A DNA stretch of 64,000 nucleotides from Acinetobacter kyonggiensis (GTDB lineage Bacteria; Pseudomonadota; Gammaproteobacteria; Pseudomonadales; Moraxellaceae), in assembly GCF_900107285.1 (NCBI RefSeq), contig NZ_FNPK01000012.1, positions 1-64,000 of the forward strand. The letters are read 5' to 3'. The notes below the pieces were generated by a model. That model was not told the origin of the DNA. It saw nothing but the letters and a program-made list of their open reading frames with translations, and ran no database searches. A program made the position numbers and the translations under genes. Below are positions 9,136-18,958 of this stretch, piece after piece (within the stretch, counting starts at the first letter, position 1; every line of letters starts with the position of its first letter).

Positions 9136-10338
9136 ATGAAAGATATCTTACTGTTGTTGAAAAAAGCAAAATGGCTTGTGGGTGGTAATTTTGTTTTTGC
9201 ATTTTCTCAATGGGTCATTTTGATTTTTTTTGCTCGCATGACGAATCAAGAAAACTTGGGTCAATATGCATTAGCCTTAGCAATAGTCACACCTATTTTT
9301 GCTGTTGGAAACCTTCAATTACGTCCTCTTTATATATTAGATGTAAATAGTGAGCAGAAATATACCTATACACATTTCTATTATTTACGTTTAATTTGTT
9401 CATTTATTGCGTTAGCTTGCTGTTTAGTTCTTGGTTTGTTTTTTAATGTTTCAATTTTAGTATTGCTTTTGGTTGGGCTATTAAAGTTTTTTGAATCTTA
9501 TTCCGATATTATTTATGCGTATTATAATGCACATGATCAAACTCAATTAATTAGTAAATCATTATTTTTGAAAGGGGCTCTTTCTGTTTTAGCTGTTGCA
9601 TTAGGTTTGTATTTATTTGATTTTTATACGGCATTAATTTTATTTTTATTTGTTTATATTGTGGTTTGGTTATTCATCGATAATTTGTATATTCAGAAAA
9701 CTAAAGAAATAAAAAAAATGAGTTTAGATTTAGGGATTATGAAGTCTGCTATCCCTATGGGAATTTCATTGGGTATCGTTACTTTGCAAAGTAATATTCC
9801 ACGTTTATTTTTAGATCAGTATGCAAGTATTGAGGCTGTGGGTATTTTTACCGTGCTCAGCTATTTTATTATTGTGGGTAGTATATTTATTAATTCTATT
9901 TGCCAGTATCTTAGTCCTCGTTTAACGCATGCATGGAATCATAATAGAGCATATTTTAAAAAGCTTTTATCTATGGCTTTGCTTGTTGCTGGTGGGTTGG
10001 GTCTAATCGCTATATTCCTCAGTTATTTCATGGGAGAGTTTGTACTTAACCTCGTTTATGGTGCTGAATATGTAGCTTATACAGATGCGTTTGTATTGAC
10101 CATGGTGGCTGGTTTTATACTTTATTTGGCTACTGTTCTGGGTTATACGCTAACAGCCATAGGATTTATTAAACAACAGGTTTATTTATTTTCTATCGTG
10201 TTGATTTTTAGTGTATTGGTTTCATATTTATGTATTCCTGAATATGGAATTGTTGGTGGTATTTATACTTTAATGGTTAGTTATTTGGTGCAATGTATTC
10301 TTTCTCTGCTGGTTGTATTATTTCGTCTTAAAGAGTAA
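9136..10338 (+). CDS. wzx: Polysaccharide flippase (Wzx type), copy 1
   Basis: A 400-residue integral membrane protein with about 12 predicted hydrophobic segments and no soluble domain. The N-terminus (AKWLVGGNFVFAFSQWVILI, then FARMTNQENLGQYALAL) is typical of MOP-family repeat-unit flippases. It should move lipid-linked oligosaccharide across the inner membrane. It starts 6 bp after gne2. A second flippase at 17683 is unusual for one K locus, so which polymer this one serves is uncertain. Confidence 0.85.
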   Translation: MKDILLLLKKAKWLVGGNFVFAFSQWVILIFFARMTNQENLGQYALALAIVTPIFAVGNLQLRPLYILDVNSEQKYTYTHFYYLRLICSFIALACCLVLGLFFNVSILVLLLVGLLKFFESYSDIIYAYYNAHDQTQLISKSLFLKGALSVLAVALGLYLFDFYTALILFLFVYIVVWLFIDNLYIQKTKEIKKMSLDLGIMKSAIPMGISLGIVTLQSNIPRLFLDQYASIEAVGIFTVLSYFIIVGSIFINSICQYLSPRLTHAWNHNRAYFKKLLSMALLVAGGLGLIAIFLSYFMGEFVLNLVYGAEYVAYTDAFVLTMVAGFILYLATVLGYTLTAIGFIKQQVYLFSIVLIFSVLVSYLCIPEYGIVGGIYTLMVSYLVQCILSLLVVLFRLKE

Positions 10339-10343
10339 ATAAA

Positions 10344-11411
10344 ATGAAAATCATGTTATTCATTACTGGTTTAGGTATGGGAGGAGCTGAGAAAGTTGTT
10401 TGTGAACTTGCAGATAAGTTGTACGAGTCAGGACAAGAAGTCAGTATTGTTTACTTTTTCGGTGAAATCGTTAGAAGACCCGAAAATAAAGAAATTAATA
10501 TATGTAAAGTATCGCTTAATCATAATTTATCCATTTTTAAGGCATTAAATGCTGTCATTAAACTGGTTGATCAGATACGGCCCGATGTTATTCATTCACA
10601 TATGTTTCATGCCAATATGATGGCAAGATTTGTGAAAATGTTGAGAAAAAATATTCGTGTCATCTGTAGTTCACATTCAAATTATGAGGGTGGACGTGTA
10701 CGTATGGCAATGTATCGATTGACTGAAAAGTTATGCGATGTACATACAAATGTCAGTGATAATGCGGCTAAAGCTTTAATGCAGGCTGGAGCTGTTAAAA
10801 ATAAAAAAATGATGACCGTTTATAATGGCATAGAAAGCAATAAATATAAATTTAATCAGAATGTACGAGCTGATATCCGAAAGAACTTGGGTTTTGATGA
10901 TAATTTGCAAGTTATTTTAACAATAGGTCGAATTGATACGCCTAAGGATTATCCTACTTTATTAAAAGCATTTAAAATTGTTCGAGAAGAGCAAAAAAAT
11001 ACTATTTTAATCATCGTGGGGGATGGCCCAAAGAGAAATGAAATTGAAAATCTCGCAATTCATTTAGCAATTGAAAAAAATGTAAAATTTTTAGGCATTA
11101 GAGATGATATTCCACAACTTTTGAATGCATGTGACTTGTTTGTATCTGCATCGGCATGGGAAGGTTTTGGCATAGCAATATTGGAAGCGATGCTGTGTCA
11201 AAGAAGAATTGTAGCGACAAAAACAGATGGTGCAATGGAGTTACTTGACTCAAATTTAGTGGGCGTCGGACAACCTGAAGCTATGTCTAAAATGATTCTG
11301 AATGTTTTGAACCATCAGGAAAATATAATGAGATATCCGAAAGCAAATAGTTTTGATTGGAAATTTATTTTAGAAAAATGGTTGAACCTTTATCAGGGTC
11401 AAGTTAAGTAA
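10344..11411 (+). CDS. Glycosyltransferase, GT4 family
   Basis: A 355-residue GT-B fold enzyme. The N-terminal glycine-rich loop is GLGMGGAEKVV (9-19). The C-terminal donor site has LTIGRIDTPKDYPTL, IIVGDGPKRNEIENL and SASAWEGFGIAILEAM (the E-x7-E motif of retaining GT4 enzymes). It probably adds an internal sugar to the lipid-linked repeat unit; the donor cannot be told. It starts 5 bp after wzx and is followed by the 590-bp gap with an IS remnant. Confidence 0.88.
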   Translation: MKIMLFITGLGMGGAEKVVCELADKLYESGQEVSIVYFFGEIVRRPENKEINICKVSLNHNLSIFKALNAVIKLVDQIRPDVIHSHMFHANMMARFVKMLRKNIRVICSSHSNYEGGRVRMAMYRLTEKLCDVHTNVSDNAAKALMQAGAVKNKKMMTVYNGIESNKYKFNQNVRADIRKNLGFDDNLQVILTIGRIDTPKDYPTLLKAFKIVREEQKNTILIIVGDGPKRNEIENLAIHLAIEKNVKFLGIRDDIPQLLNACDLFVSASAWEGFGIAILEAMLCQRRIVATKTDGAMELLDSNLVGVGQPEAMSKMILNVLNHQENIMRYPKANSFDWKFILEKWLNLYQGQVK

Positions 11412-12001
11412 TAAGTTTTTAAGGGCTTTGTTGCCTAAACTATCCTTGAATATTGATTCAGCAATATAATTTTCTTATCAATAAATCCACATTTAAATTT
11501 ATCGGATTATTAATTCGTCGCAATACAATCGCGCTTTAATCGATAGAGGAAATCTTAGTATTTAGTTTGGCTGAATCGGTGGAAAAAAGAGGTATGGCAT
11601 TAAATCTTACGAAGTAATGCTGCTCAGGTGAGAAACTCACCTTAAAAAAGTTGCAGAGCCAAGTTAACCAAGTACCTACACGTATTGTGGTACTCAACAA
11701 ATCTACTGAATGAGGTAGACCACAGATCAAAGTTGTGCCCTGAACTGATGGATCTTGGAATATTTTATCTTTTCAATCTTGATGCAATAAAGCCCATGAA
11801 AGATCAAGAAATGTGAGTGCAAAATTACCGCAAGTGTTGCTTATTTTGTGAGTTATCTATAGAGCTCTGCATATCTTTAAATGCAATATTTCAGATTCAA
11901 TCATTTATACTGACTTTTTTTTGAAGTGTTTGAGCATCAATGTTCTTCATTTTAAGGCATAGAAAATTTAAATTGATACGGTAAGGGAGCCAGTGATTCA
12001 A
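11412..12001. other. Non-coding interval with IS remnant
   Basis: About 590 bp interrupt an otherwise tightly packed operon. The left part holds degenerate IS5-family sequence (listed separately). The right part (about 11780-11990) is unrecognised AT-rich sequence that may supply the leader or promoter for the next glycosyltransferase. The only open frames are short and do not look coding. Confidence 0.6.
11423..11760 (+). mobile_element. Degenerate IS5-family insertion sequence remnant
   Basis: It begins with GGGCTTTGTTGCC, like the terminal repeats of many IS5-family elements. About 100 bp in, the frame from 11521 reads QYNRALIDRGNLSI then a stop. This matches the start of IS5-type transposases (Y-N-x-A-L-I-x-R-G-x-L). 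Stops and frame breaks follow, and no matching far end was seen, so the element is dead. It may mark where an original K-locus gene was lost. Confidence 0.6.
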
Positions 12002-13144
12002 ATGAAATTTTTAATGGTGAGCAGTTACCTTCCTTCAGTTTTAAATTTTCGTGGAAAACTTTTAGAGGCTATTCATCAGCAAGGTTATGAAATTCATATT
12101 ATTGCGCCAGATTTATCCTCCTTTTCAGATGAATATCAAAAATTACGGAGTTTAGGCTATCAGGTTTATAGTGTCCCTATGCAGCGCACGGGTACAAACC
12201 CAGTTACAGATTTGTCCACAGTATTTGCGCTGTATAAACTGATTCATAAAATAAAACCAGATTGCGTATTGTGCTATACCATTAAGCCCGTCATATATGG
12301 CACTTTAGCCGCTTGGCTAGCAAAAGTGCCTAAACGTTTTGCATTAATTACCGGTTTAGGCTATGCCTTTCAAAATGTAGATCAAGATAGCACGCGCAGT
12401 ATTTTTCAAAAGTTAGTTCACGGCTTATATCGGCAAGCACTGTCGCATTGTTCTAAAACTTTTTTTCAAAATCCAGATGATCTTGCTTTATTCAGAGCAT
12501 TAAAACTATTGCAGTCGAATATTCCTGCGGTTGTTGTGAATGGCTCTGGCGTTAATGTCTCTGATTTTGATGTCATGCCTTTGCCACTCAATAGCCAGAA
12601 CCAAGTTGCAATTTCCTTCTTGTTAATTGCTCGTCTATTGGGGGATAAAGGTGTACGTGAATATGCCGAAGCAGCGGCAATCATTAAAAAAAATCATCCT
12701 GATATTCAATTTAACTTGGTCGGATGGATTGATGACAATCCGACTGCTATTACTCAATTAGAATTAGATGCATGGGTAAATGCAGGAACGCTTAAATATT
12801 GGGGTAAACTTTCAGATGTTCGACCTGCTATTGCAGCAAGTTCAGTCTATGTATTGCCTTCTTACCGTGAAGGCACGCCACGAACGGTATTAGAAGCAAT
12901 GGCAATGGGGCGTGCTGTCATTACCACAGATGCACCGGGTTGTCGTGAAACCGTTGTAGATGGTGATAATGGATTTTTAGTAGAGGTTAAATCTATCGCT
13001 GATTTAGTAGAAGCCATGCAGAAATTTATTGAACAGCCTGAGTTAGCGATACAAATGGGTAAGCGTTCACGAGAGATCGCCTTAAATAAATATGATGTTC
13101 ATCAAGTGAATAAACATATGATGACAGAAATGGGATTGTTATAA
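12002..13144 (+). CDS. Glycosyltransferase, GT4 family (likely acts second)
   Basis: A 380-residue GT-B enzyme, similar in type to PglA/WeeG-like transferases that act on a bacillosamine-type acceptor. MKFLMVSSYLPSVLNFR opens the N-domain. The C-domain has LLIARLLGDKGVREYAEA and the E-x7-E motif in SYREGTPRTVLEAMAMG. The ATG at 12002 was preferred over a GTG at 11993 because GGGAG at 11985-11989 is too close to the GTG. It ends directly against itrB (ATG at 13145), which suggests it adds the second sugar to the ItrB product. Confidence 0.86.
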   Translation: MKFLMVSSYLPSVLNFRGKLLEAIHQQGYEIHIIAPDLSSFSDEYQKLRSLGYQVYSVPMQRTGTNPVTDLSTVFALYKLIHKIKPDCVLCYTIKPVIYGTLAAWLAKVPKRFALITGLGYAFQNVDQDSTRSIFQKLVHGLYRQALSHCSKTFFQNPDDLALFRALKLLQSNIPAVVVNGSGVNVSDFDVMPLPLNSQNQVAISFLLIARLLGDKGVREYAEAAAIIKKNHPDIQFNLVGWIDDNPTAITQLELDAWVNAGTLKYWGKLSDVRPAIAASSVYVLPSYREGTPRTVLEAMAMGRAVITTDAPGCRETVVDGDNGFLVEVKSIADLVEAMQKFIEQPELAIQMGKRSREIALNKYDVHQVNKHMMTEMGLL

Positions 13145-13756
13145 ATGTTGAAACGTTTACTTGATATCATTATTGCATCCACAGCACTCATTCTGCTTGC
13201 ACCGTTATATGCTTTTGTTGCCTATAAAGTGAAGAAAAAATTAGGTTCTCCAGTTTTATTCCGCCAAGTTCGTCCGGGTTTGTATGGTAAACCGTTTGAG
13301 ATGATTAAGTTTCGTACTATGAAGGATGCGGTCGATGCCAATGGTCAGCCACTTCCTGACAGCGAGCGTTTAACAGCATTCGGTAAAATGTTACGTTCAA
13401 CCAGCTTGGATGAAATGCCTGAACTTTGGAATGTGATTAAAGGGGACATGAGTATTGTTGGGCCACGTCCACTGCTGACAGAATATTTACCACTCTATAA
13501 TGAAGAACAAGCGAAACGGCATAATGTACGTCCGGGTATGACAGGACATGCTCAAGTCAATGGACGTAATGCGATTGGCTGGGAAGAAAAATTTAAACTG
13601 GATACATGGTATGTAGAGCATCAATCGACCCTTTTAGATTTTAAAATTATGTTTAAAACCGTGCATAAAGTCCTCGCCAAAGATGATATCAGCGCGGAAG
13701 GCGAGGCCACCATGACTCGTTTTACAGGCACAGAAAAAAAGGATGCTAAGAAGTGA
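13145..13756 (+). CDS. itrB: Initiating phosphoglycosyltransferase ItrB (PglC/WeeH type)
   Basis: A 203-residue small monotopic phosphoglycosyl transferase. The N-terminal re-entrant hydrophobic helix (4-26) is followed by KKLGSPVLFRQ, MIKFRTMKDA, the catalytic DE in LRSTSLDEMPEL, and the SIVGPRPLL loop. It should transfer a sugar-1-phosphate to undecaprenyl phosphate. The next three genes make UDP-QuiNAc4N derivatives, so the substrate is probably UDP-QuiNAc4NAc. The order matches weeH-I-J-K of the A. venetianus RAG-1 wee cluster. It overlaps qhbA by 4 bp. A second initiating transferase lies at 27688. Confidence 0.9.
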   Translation: MLKRLLDIIIASTALILLAPLYAFVAYKVKKKLGSPVLFRQVRPGLYGKPFEMIKFRTMKDAVDANGQPLPDSERLTAFGKMLRSTSLDEMPELWNVIKGDMSIVGPRPLLTEYLPLYNEEQAKRHNVRPGMTGHAQVNGRNAIGWEEKFKLDTWYVEHQSTLLDFKIMFKTVHKVLAKDDISAEGEATMTRFTGTEKKDAKK

Positions 13757-14403
13757 CAATTTATATTGGTGTATATGGTGCAAGTGGTTTTGGTAAAGAG
13801 GTGATGCCTCTAGTACGACAACAATATCCAACACTTCTTCAAGCACAATTTGTATTTATTGATGATGGGCAAGCAGGAACCACTTTAAATGGTTATCCGG
13901 TTTTAAGTTATGCAGATTTTGTCTCACATTCAGCCCAACATAAAGCAGTGATGATTGCGATTGCAAATAGTCGTGTGCGTGAAAAATTGGCGATTCGCTT
14001 AGATCAAGATGGTATTCAGCATTTGGCGGTACAAGCAGCAAACACTGTTGTATTAGATGCAGTGGAAATTGGGGAGGGGAGTTTACTCTGTCCTTTTAGC
14101 TGTCTGACTTCCAATATTAAGATTGGTAAATTTTTTCATGCCAATATTTATAGTTATGTCGCACATGATTGCATTATTGGTGACTATGTAACCTTTGCCC
14201 CAGCGGTAAAATGCAATGGCAATATTCATATTGAAGACCATGCTTATATTGGAGCGGGTGCTGTGATTAAACAAGGCACGCCAGATAAACCTTTAGTGAT
14301 TGGTAAAGGTGCGATCGTGGGTATGGGCGCTGTGGTAACGAAAAGTGTACCCGCAGGTGTGACTGTAGTGGGGAACCCCGCAAGAGTTTTAGAGAAAAAA
14401 TAG
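13753..14403 (+). CDS. qhbA: UDP-4-amino-sugar acetyltransferase (PglD/WeeI type)
   Basis: A 216-residue protein with an N-terminal nucleotide-sugar-binding Rossmann-like part (IGVYGASGFGKEV) and a C-terminal left-handed beta-helix of hexapeptide repeats (about 95-205). YSYVAHDCIIGDYVTFAP contains the likely catalytic His. It should acetylate the C4 amine of UDP-QuiNAc4N using acetyl-CoA. It sits in the itrB-qhbA-qhbB-gdr cassette, overlapping itrB by 4 bp. An acyl group other than acetyl cannot be excluded. Confidence 0.88.
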   Translation: MTIYIGVYGASGFGKEVMPLVRQQYPTLLQAQFVFIDDGQAGTTLNGYPVLSYADFVSHSAQHKAVMIAIANSRVREKLAIRLDQDGIQHLAVQAANTVVLDAVEIGEGSLLCPFSCLTSNIKIGKFFHANIYSYVAHDCIIGDYVTFAPAVKCNGNIHIEDHAYIGAGAVIKQGTPDKPLVIGKGAIVGMGAVVTKSVPAGVTVVGNPARVLEKK

Positions 14404-14432
14404 TTTCATATTTAAAAAATTAGGAATGAATC

Positions 14433-15602
14433 ATGCTCAATACTGCATTTGAACCATGGCCAAGCTTTACTCAATTTGAAGCGGATGCTGTAGCTAAAGT
14501 TTTATTATCAAACAAAGTAAACTATTGGACAGGGCAAGAGTGCCGTGAATTTGAAAAAGAATTTGCACAGTTCGCAGGTACTCAATATGCAGTCGCATTA
14601 GCCAATGGCACGGTTGCGTTAGATGTCGCATTAAAGGCATTAGGTATCGGTGCAGGCGAGGATGTGATTGTCACCTCGCGGACCTTTTTGGCTTCAGCCA
14701 GTTCAATTGTGACAGCAGGGGCGAACCCAGTTTTTGCTGATGTAGAACTCGATTCACAGAATATTTCAGCGCAAACGATTGAAGCGGTGCTGACACCTAA
14801 TACAAAAGCGATTATTTGTGTGCATTTGGCAGGTTGGATGTGTGATATGGATCCAATCATGCAATTGGCTCGCGATAAAGGTCTTTATGTGATTGAAGAC
14901 TGTGCGCAAGCACATGGTGCCCAATATAAAGGCAAACTTGCAGGCTCAATTGGTCATATTGCCGCATGGTCCTTTTGTCAGGATAAAATTATGACCACGG
15001 GTGGTGAAGGCGGTATGGTCACCACCAACGATGAAGAGTTATGGAAAAAAATGTGGTCATATAAAGACCATGGCAAAAATTTTGACAGCATCTATAACAA
15101 ACAACACCCACCGGGATTCCGTTGGCTACATGACTCATTTGGTACAAATTGGCGCATGATGGAAATGCAGGCGGTGATTGGGCGTATCCAGTTGACCAAA
15201 ATGCCAGAATGGACAAAAAAGCGTACGGATAATACTAATATTATTTTAAATGCGTTTGAAAATAGCCCTTATTTTACTGTGCATCGTCCATCAAATGATT
15301 ATGTGCATGCATGTTATAAATGTTATGTCCAAGTGAATATTGAAAAATTGCCAGAAGGTTGGTCACGTGATCGCATTATGCAGGACATTAATGCCTTAGG
15401 TGTACCATGTTTTAGTGGTTCATGTTCAGAAGTATATTTAGAACACGCATTTGATTATACGCCTTGGCGCCCTGAAAAGCGTTTGGAAAATGCCAAAAAA
15501 CTTGGTGAAAGTAGTTTGATGTTCTTGGTGCATCCAACCTTATCGGAACAGAGTATGCAAACAACCATTGCGGCTATTCACGCTGTAATCGCAAAAATTT
15601 AA
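14433..15602 (+). CDS. qhbB: UDP-4-keto-sugar aminotransferase (PglE/WeeJ type)
   Basis: A 389-residue PLP enzyme of the DegT/DnrJ/EryC1 family. GTVALDVALKALGIG forms part of the cofactor site, EDCAQAHGA carries the Asp that contacts PLP, and the Schiff-base Lys is in SFCQDKIMTTGGEGG. It should transaminate UDP-4-keto-6-deoxy-GlcNAc, made by Gdr, to UDP-QuiNAc4N, the substrate of QhbA. It starts 30 bp after qhbA. Confidence 0.92.
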   Translation: MLNTAFEPWPSFTQFEADAVAKVLLSNKVNYWTGQECREFEKEFAQFAGTQYAVALANGTVALDVALKALGIGAGEDVIVTSRTFLASASSIVTAGANPVFADVELDSQNISAQTIEAVLTPNTKAIICVHLAGWMCDMDPIMQLARDKGLYVIEDCAQAHGAQYKGKLAGSIGHIAAWSFCQDKIMTTGGEGGMVTTNDEELWKKMWSYKDHGKNFDSIYNKQHPPGFRWLHDSFGTNWRMMEMQAVIGRIQLTKMPEWTKKRTDNTNIILNAFENSPYFTVHRPSNDYVHACYKCYVQVNIEKLPEGWSRDRIMQDINALGVPCFSGSCSEVYLEHAFDYTPWRPEKRLENAKKLGESSLMFLVHPTLSEQSMQTTIAAIHAVIAKI

Positions 15603-15666
15603 ACTGAAATTGGCGTATAATCTGCGCCATTGCGTGTTCTGACGTTTCTCCAATTTAGAGCTTTTA

Positions 15667-17529
15667 GTGAAAGACATTATTCGATATTTAGCATCTTTGC
15701 CACGTCGTCAAAAACAATTTGTTTTCGTGGCGATGGATGTCTGTGTCTTACCTTTAATCATGTGGTTGGTGTATGCCATACGTTTGGCAAAGCCAAATGT
15801 GCCTGTAATGCAAGGGCTTGATTTTTGGTATCTCTATGTCGGAATGTTTGGTGTTTTAATATTTGCCTTGCTTGGCATTTATAGTGCGATTGTTCGTTCA
15901 TTTAATGAAGATTATTTACTGCGGATCTCCATCGCGACATTTATCCAAATTGTGGGTTTATATGCCATTAAAAAGCTAGATTTGGCTTTTATTCCGATGA
16001 GTATTCCACTCATGTACGGCTTTATGCTGTTTTCGTGGATGTGGTGGAGTCGCGCGGTGATTCGTTATGCCACGCTTAAAACCTTTGCAAAAAAACAAAA
16101 TCGTAAACGGGTTGCCATCTATGGCGCGGGGCTTGCAGGTCAACAAATTGCAGCCGCTTTATTTCGATCAGATGATTATTTGCCGGTGTGTTTTATTGAT
16201 GATAAAGCATCGCTGCAAGGGCAATCGTTAAGTGGTTTAAACATTTATTCACCTAAACGTATCTCAAATAAATTAGGCAAATTTCAGATTGAAGAAATTT
16301 TATTGGCCATGCCATCGGTAGGTCGAGCAAGAAAAAAAGAAATCATCGAATCCTTTGAGCTGGCCGACGTTAAAATTATGGAATTGCCGGGTGTGACCCA
16401 ATTGGTTGATGGTCAGGTCAAAGTCTCGGATATCCGTGAAGTGGATATTATTGACTTACTTGGCCGTGATCCTGTACCGCCAAAGGCAGAGCTTTTAGAA
16501 AAAAACATTAAAGACAAAGTGGTGATGGTCACTGGAGCGGGTGGGTCTATTGGCTCGGAGTTATGCCGTCAGATTGTGAAGCATCAGCCGAAAATTTTAG
16601 TATTATTTGAGATGTCTGAGTTTGCGCTGTATTCGATTGACCGTGAATTACAAAATTCAGCTGTGCAGATTGTTCCCGTTCTTGGTTCGGTGACAAACCA
16701 AACCAAACTAGAGCGCGTGATTGCAGCGTATCAAGTACAAACGGTTTACCATGCAGCGGCTTATAAGCACGTACCTTTGGTCGAAGCCAATCCATTTGAA
16801 GGGATTTATAATACCTCGATTGGTACGGCAAGAAGTGTCGATGCAGCAGTAAATCAAGGGGTCGAAACTTTTGTTTTAATTTCGACCGATAAAGCCGTGC
16901 GTCCAACCAATGTCATGGGGGCATCCAAGCGCATGGCAGAGTTATATTGCCAAGCTTTAGCTTCAATGAATCCGAAAACACAAATTAGTATTGTACGTTT
17001 TGGTAATGTATTGGGTTCTTCAGGTTCAGTCGTTCCACTGTTTAAAAAGCAGATTGCAACAGGTGGGCCTGTTACCGTCACGCACCCAGATGTGACACGT
17101 TACTTTATGACCATTCCTGAAGCAGCACAGCTGGTGATTCAAGCGGGTGCCATGGGAACAGGTGGTGATGTCTTTTTGTTGGATATGGGTGAGCCAGTAA
17201 AAATTGTCGATTTAGCCAAGCAAATGATTCGTTTGAGTGGCTTTAAACCGATAGATGAAAAAGGTCTTGGCGATATTGAAATTCAGTTTACGGGCTTAAG
17301 ACCGGGTGAAAAGCTGTATGAAGAATTGTTGATTGATCATGGAAATGTAGAGAAAACTGAGCATCAGAGAATTTTAAAATCATACGAAATATTCTACAGT
17401 TATAATGAAATATTTAATATTTTTAATGATTTAAAAGTATATGTAAATCACAATCAAATATCTGAATTATTAAGTATATTGGTCAAGTATGTCGACGGTT
17501 ATAAACCCCATCTAAATTCAAATAATTAA
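15667..17529 (+). CDS. gdr: UDP-GlcNAc 4,6-dehydratase (PglF/WeeK/Gdr type)
   Basis: A 620-residue membrane enzyme that begins the bacillosamine branch by dehydrating UDP-GlcNAc. Four N-terminal membrane segments (about 15-130) are followed by a first Rossmann part (VAIYGAGLAGQQIA) and a catalytic SDR domain with VTGAGGSIGSELCRQ. The active-site region is STDKAVRPTNVMGASKR, where Met-Lys replaces the usual Tyr-Lys as in PglF enzymes. It starts with GTG. It is the last gene of the first half of the K locus; a 153-bp AT-rich gap follows. Confidence 0.94.
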   Translation: MKDIIRYLASLPRRQKQFVFVAMDVCVLPLIMWLVYAIRLAKPNVPVMQGLDFWYLYVGMFGVLIFALLGIYSAIVRSFNEDYLLRISIATFIQIVGLYAIKKLDLAFIPMSIPLMYGFMLFSWMWWSRAVIRYATLKTFAKKQNRKRVAIYGAGLAGQQIAAALFRSDDYLPVCFIDDKASLQGQSLSGLNIYSPKRISNKLGKFQIEEILLAMPSVGRARKKEIIESFELADVKIMELPGVTQLVDGQVKVSDIREVDIIDLLGRDPVPPKAELLEKNIKDKVVMVTGAGGSIGSELCRQIVKHQPKILVLFEMSEFALYSIDRELQNSAVQIVPVLGSVTNQTKLERVIAAYQVQTVYHAAAYKHVPLVEANPFEGIYNTSIGTARSVDAAVNQGVETFVLISTDKAVRPTNVMGASKRMAELYCQALASMNPKTQISIVRFGNVLGSSGSVVPLFKKQIATGGPVTVTHPDVTRYFMTIPEAAQLVIQAGAMGTGGDVFLLDMGEPVKIVDLAKQMIRLSGFKPIDEKGLGDIEIQFTGLRPGEKLYEELLIDHGNVEKTEHQRILKSYEIFYSYNEIFNIFNDLKVYVNHNQISELLSILVKYVDGYKPHLNSNN

Positions 17530-17682
17530 ATTATTTAATTTTCATTAAATGATAAAAATATTAAAAAAACGAGACTTTGTTTTTTATAGCTATTATAATG
17601 TGCACGGTTTATGTTAATAGCGACAATATATGATTTTATAATCATTATGATTAACCAATAATATTAGAGCCTAATTTTAGTT

Positions 17683-18951
17683 ATGGGAATTTTTTCAGGA
17701 AAAATTGTATCTAATTCACTGTGGATGATGCTTGAAAAAGTTATCTCAATATTTGGATTGATTTTTGTAACGTCATATGTTGCAAAATATATTGGGCCAA
17801 CTAATTTTGGAAAAATAGCATTAGCTACAACATTATTTACATTTGTCCAAACGCTCACTTGGTTTGGTAATCAAGAAATTTTATTTAAACGTGTTAGTAA
17901 GAATCATCAATCTGGATTAAATTATTTATCTAATACTCAAAAAATAAGATTCTATTTGTTTTTGTTCATGAGCCTACCAATATTATTTGGTTTATATATT
18001 TTTACCGACTTATTAACACTTATTTTTGGTATAGCTACAGCATTTGCAACATACTTTATTACGCAAGATATTTATGCCGTTTATAATAATGCTGTTCTTC
18101 ACTCTTATATCAATGCAATTGTTAATATGGTGGGGTTGTCAATTGCATTAGTGGTGCGATATGTGATTGTGCTATTCGAACTGGAATATGCATATCTTGC
18201 CATTCCTATCGTGTTGGTCACTCTGATTCCATATTTGCTAAAGCGATACTGGTTTAATCGAAGTCTTAAAACACCGATACTGAATCAACAAAAATATCGA
18301 AAATATTATTTTTTAGCGGGTGGTTCTTTAGTTATATCCACCTTAGCCGTAAGTTTTTATACACAAATTACCAGTCTAATGTTAGCAAAACTAACATCTC
18401 TAAAAGATCTTGGGGTTTATGCAGTGGCTGTTACGCTGGGCACTGCATGGTCATTTATCAACTTTGCAGTGATTACTTCTGTACTAAGTAAAATTTATAG
18501 AGAAAAAAGTCATTATGAGTCTTATGTAATGATTGCCAAGCTAAATTTGGTTATTTTAGCTGTTTCTTTATCTGTGGTTGCTGTCTTAGGGCTATTGGGG
18601 CCGTGGATTATAGAAACATTGTATGGTGCAGCATACCAAGATGCCTATCAATTACTCATTATTTTAGCGCTTTCAACGATGTTAAGTGGGCTAGGGACTA
18701 TTGCAGCACGATTGATGGTGAAAGAAGAAAGTTATGCTTATATTTCTAAAAAAATGCTGTTCGTTGCTTTAAGTGCATTACCGATATCTTACGCAATGAT
18801 TTATGTATATGGACTAATCGGTGCAGCTTATAGTGTGTTCATCATTGAGCTTCTTTCATTGACCGTATTTAATTATTTTTATAAAGATGGATTAATATTT
18901 AAAATCCACCTTTTTCCATTTTTTAAACATTCATTAAAAATGAAACAATAG
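17683..18951 (+). CDS. wzx: Polysaccharide flippase (Wzx type), copy 2
   Basis: A 422-residue integral membrane protein with about 12 hydrophobic segments. It opens MGIFSGKIVSNSLWMMLEK and continues VAKYIGPTNFGKIALATTLF, typical of MOP-superfamily flippases. It clearly differs from the flippase at 9136, so it is not a recent duplication. It is followed within 7 bp by ugd and the rml genes, so it probably flips the rhamnose-containing unit polymerised by the only wzy, at 24799. Confidence 0.88.
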   Translation: MGIFSGKIVSNSLWMMLEKVISIFGLIFVTSYVAKYIGPTNFGKIALATTLFTFVQTLTWFGNQEILFKRVSKNHQSGLNYLSNTQKIRFYLFLFMSLPILFGLYIFTDLLTLIFGIATAFATYFITQDIYAVYNNAVLHSYINAIVNMVGLSIALVVRYVIVLFELEYAYLAIPIVLVTLIPYLLKRYWFNRSLKTPILNQQKYRKYYFLAGGSLVISTLAVSFYTQITSLMLAKLTSLKDLGVYAVAVTLGTAWSFINFAVITSVLSKIYREKSHYESYVMIAKLNLVILAVSLSVVAVLGLLGPWIIETLYGAAYQDAYQLLIILALSTMLSGLGTIAARLMVKEESYAYISKKMLFVALSALPISYAMIYVYGLIGAAYSVFIIELLSLTVFNYFYKDGLIFKIHLFPFFKHSLKMKQ

Positions 18952-18958
18952 GAATAAA

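Noticed and set aside
16547..17081. Two leftward open frames of 119 and 75 codons inside gdr
   Set aside because: They lie antisense within an intact, conserved enzyme gene and have no ribosome-binding sites or family features.
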